Shown here: piece by piece, positions 4,862-5,673 of the stretch
Numbering within the stretch: position 1 is the stretch's first letter
Layout of the letters: each line of letters opens with the position of its first letter
From: Clostridiaceae bacterium
Lineage (GTDB): Bacteria > Bacillota > Clostridia > Oscillospirales > Acutalibacteraceae
DNA length: 5,673 nucleotides
Direction of reading: 5' to 3'
NCBI GenBank assembly: GCA_016292575.1
Contig: JAEDIH010000113.1
Span: forward strand, 1 to 5,673
Notes under the pieces: generated by a model
The model's input: only the letters and a program-made list of their open reading frames with translations
Databases searched by the model: none
Told to the model about the DNA's origin: nothing
Translations under genes and position numbers: made by a program

Positions 4862-5647
4862 TTAATGTATATCTTTTTTCGTGTATTTCAGATAAGCAAT
4901 AATTATTCCGCCGATTCCCAAGACTATACCGACAGCAACCAAAGTGCTGTCTAAGCTGCCGTTCGATACAATATCAGCTCCCTCGCAATATCCAAACGGT
5001 GTGATGTATTTTAAAAACTCGGCGACATCGGCAATGTTTGCAATCAGGTTCAGAAAGTACATCATTGCGGCAATTCCAAGTCCTGCGCCGGCGCTGCCTT
5101 TGCGAAGAAAAGCCGAAATACCGAAGCAAATTCCCGCAAGCTCTAACTGGAGCAGATAATATGCCAGATGCAAAAGACTGATTTCTTTTAGGGGAATTGT
5201 CTCGCCAACGGCGGCTATAGAACCGACAGCAAGTGCGTAAATAATTATATTCATGGCTGTAATCTGAATAAACACGGCAATCAGCTTTTCGGTAATAACC
5301 CTTTTGCGGCTGACAGGGTGAGTCAGCAGAAATTCCGCTGTTTTGTCCTTTTCTTCCTTGCTGAGAATGCCGACTGCACAAAGAGAAGCATAAAATGCGC
5401 CGCCGAGCCCCAAAACATTGCCGCACTCAACAGCATAAAACCCTATAAGCGTTCCGAAATTCAAGCGATCCATACCGAACGCCTCGGTAAAAGAGCCCAT
5501 GGAGGCGAACATATTGCTTACGCTGTCCATCTGTTCTTTCATTTCAGGGAACAGAAAAATGCAGATTGCAAGAAGAAAGCCGACAGAAGCCGTCCAAATC
5601 AAAAACGAGGTTTTGCCCTGCCTGAGTTCATGCTTTACAAGCGTCAT
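4862..5647 (-). CDS. ABC-2 type transporter permease
   Basis: This is a membrane subunit of an ABC transporter of the ABC-2 (NatB/YtrC-like) class; the substrate is unknown. The 261-residue product has about six hydrophobic segments (roughly 14-33, 78-94, 123-147, 160-180, 186-205, 235-253). Between segments 2 and 3 is the hallmark cytosolic stretch 'SKEEKDKTAEFLLTHPVSR' (96-114), ending 'KRVITEKL', which in this family corresponds to the E-x-x-x-gT-efLL-x-x-PvsR motif that precedes the third helix. The C terminus is short and basic (KYTKKDIH). The ATG overlaps the stop codon of the upstream gene as ATGA, indicating coupled translation. An AAAGGA lies about 12 bases upstream, rather far, which also fits coupling. 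Transporters of this type export lipids, peptides or drugs, or respond to antibiotics. Nothing links this one to iron, and no GTTAGC palindrome is near it. Confidence 0.88.
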   Translation of the reverse strand: MTLVKHELRQGKTSFLIWTASVGFLLAICIFLFPEMKEQMDSVSNMFASMGSFTEAFGMDRLNFGTLIGFYAVECGNVLGLGGAFYASLCAVGILSKEEKDKTAEFLLTHPVSRKRVITEKLIAVFIQITAMNIIIYALAVGSIAAVGETIPLKEISLLHLAYYLLQLELAGICFGISAFLRKGSAGAGLGIAAMMYFLNLIANIADVAEFLKYITPFGYCEGADIVSNGSLDSTLVAVGIVLGIGGIIIAYLKYTKKDIH

Positions 5648-5673
5648 ACCGTTTCACCGTCCTTTTCATAATA
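5644..5673 (-). CDS. C-terminal end of a probable ABC transporter ATP-binding protein (partial)
   Basis: An open frame enters from the right edge and ends with YYEKDGETV and a TGA that overlaps the permease ATG by 4 bases. Only nine residues are visible, so no ATPase motif can be checked. A C-terminal 'YY-E' tail of this kind is familiar from ATPases paired with ABC-2 permeases, and the ATGA overlap is typical of such ATPase-permease pairs. The reading frame and overlap are seen directly; the product is inferred mostly from context. Confidence 0.55.
   Translation of the reverse strand, partial: YYEKDGETV

Noticed and set aside
4862..5673. The ABC permease/ATPase pair as part of the iron system (for example a siderophore or haem importer)
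   Set aside because: The permease is ABC-2 type, not an iron importer class. It is convergent with the regulator, separated by strong hairpins, and has no operator-like palindrome in view.

Overview
The window looks like chromosomal DNA of a low-to-mid GC Firmicute, most likely a gut-type member of the Clostridia. The supporting signs are strong AAAGGAG-type ribosome binding sites, sigma-A promoters, two FeoA paralogues beside one FeoB, a FeoB-associated Cys-rich membrane peptide, and a secreted protein with an InlB/Listeria-Bacteroides repeat. No genus can be assigned from this sequence alone. The core is a ferrous iron uptake locus with its own candidate iron sensor; the flanks are unrelated genes.

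Layout, left to right. Positions 1-566 (minus) hold the first 188 codons of a secreted protein with a signal peptide and an InlB-type repeat. It has a good promoter at 603-631. Positions 774-3954 (minus) are the iron locus, transcribed right to left: feoA1 (3742-3954), feoA2 (3473-3694), a Rho-independent terminator (3437-3468), feoB (952-3390), and a 57-residue Cys-rich membrane peptide (774-947) translationally linked to feoB. The unit closes with a terminator-like hairpin at 728-765. A DtxR-family regulator (4331-4714, plus) is divergent from feoA1. Convergent with the regulator is an ABC-2 type permease (4862-5647, minus), which overlaps by 4 bases the last codons of what is probably its ATPase partner (5644-5673). 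Strong hairpins separate the two convergent genes.

The most informative signal is a family of four palindromes, GTTAGC-N4-GCTAAC, with two exact copies and two copies with one mismatch. They lie just downstream of a perfect-consensus feoA promoter (TTGACA-N17-TATAAT), in front of feoB after the internal terminator, and upstream of the regulator gene. No copy was found elsewhere in the window. The regulator's metal-ligand positions (Met9, Cys100, Glu103, His104) match iron-sensing DtxR/IdeR rather than manganese-sensing MntR, although it is short like MntR and lacks the SH3-like third domain. The inferred circuit is that iron-loaded regulator binds these palindromes and shuts off feoA1-feoA2 and, separately, feoB plus the Cys-rich peptide.

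The window does not contain an obviously new class of system. It holds a compact iron-uptake regulon whose operator sequence, two-point repression of feoA and feoB, acidic loop in FeoB and small Cys-rich partner merit a closer look.
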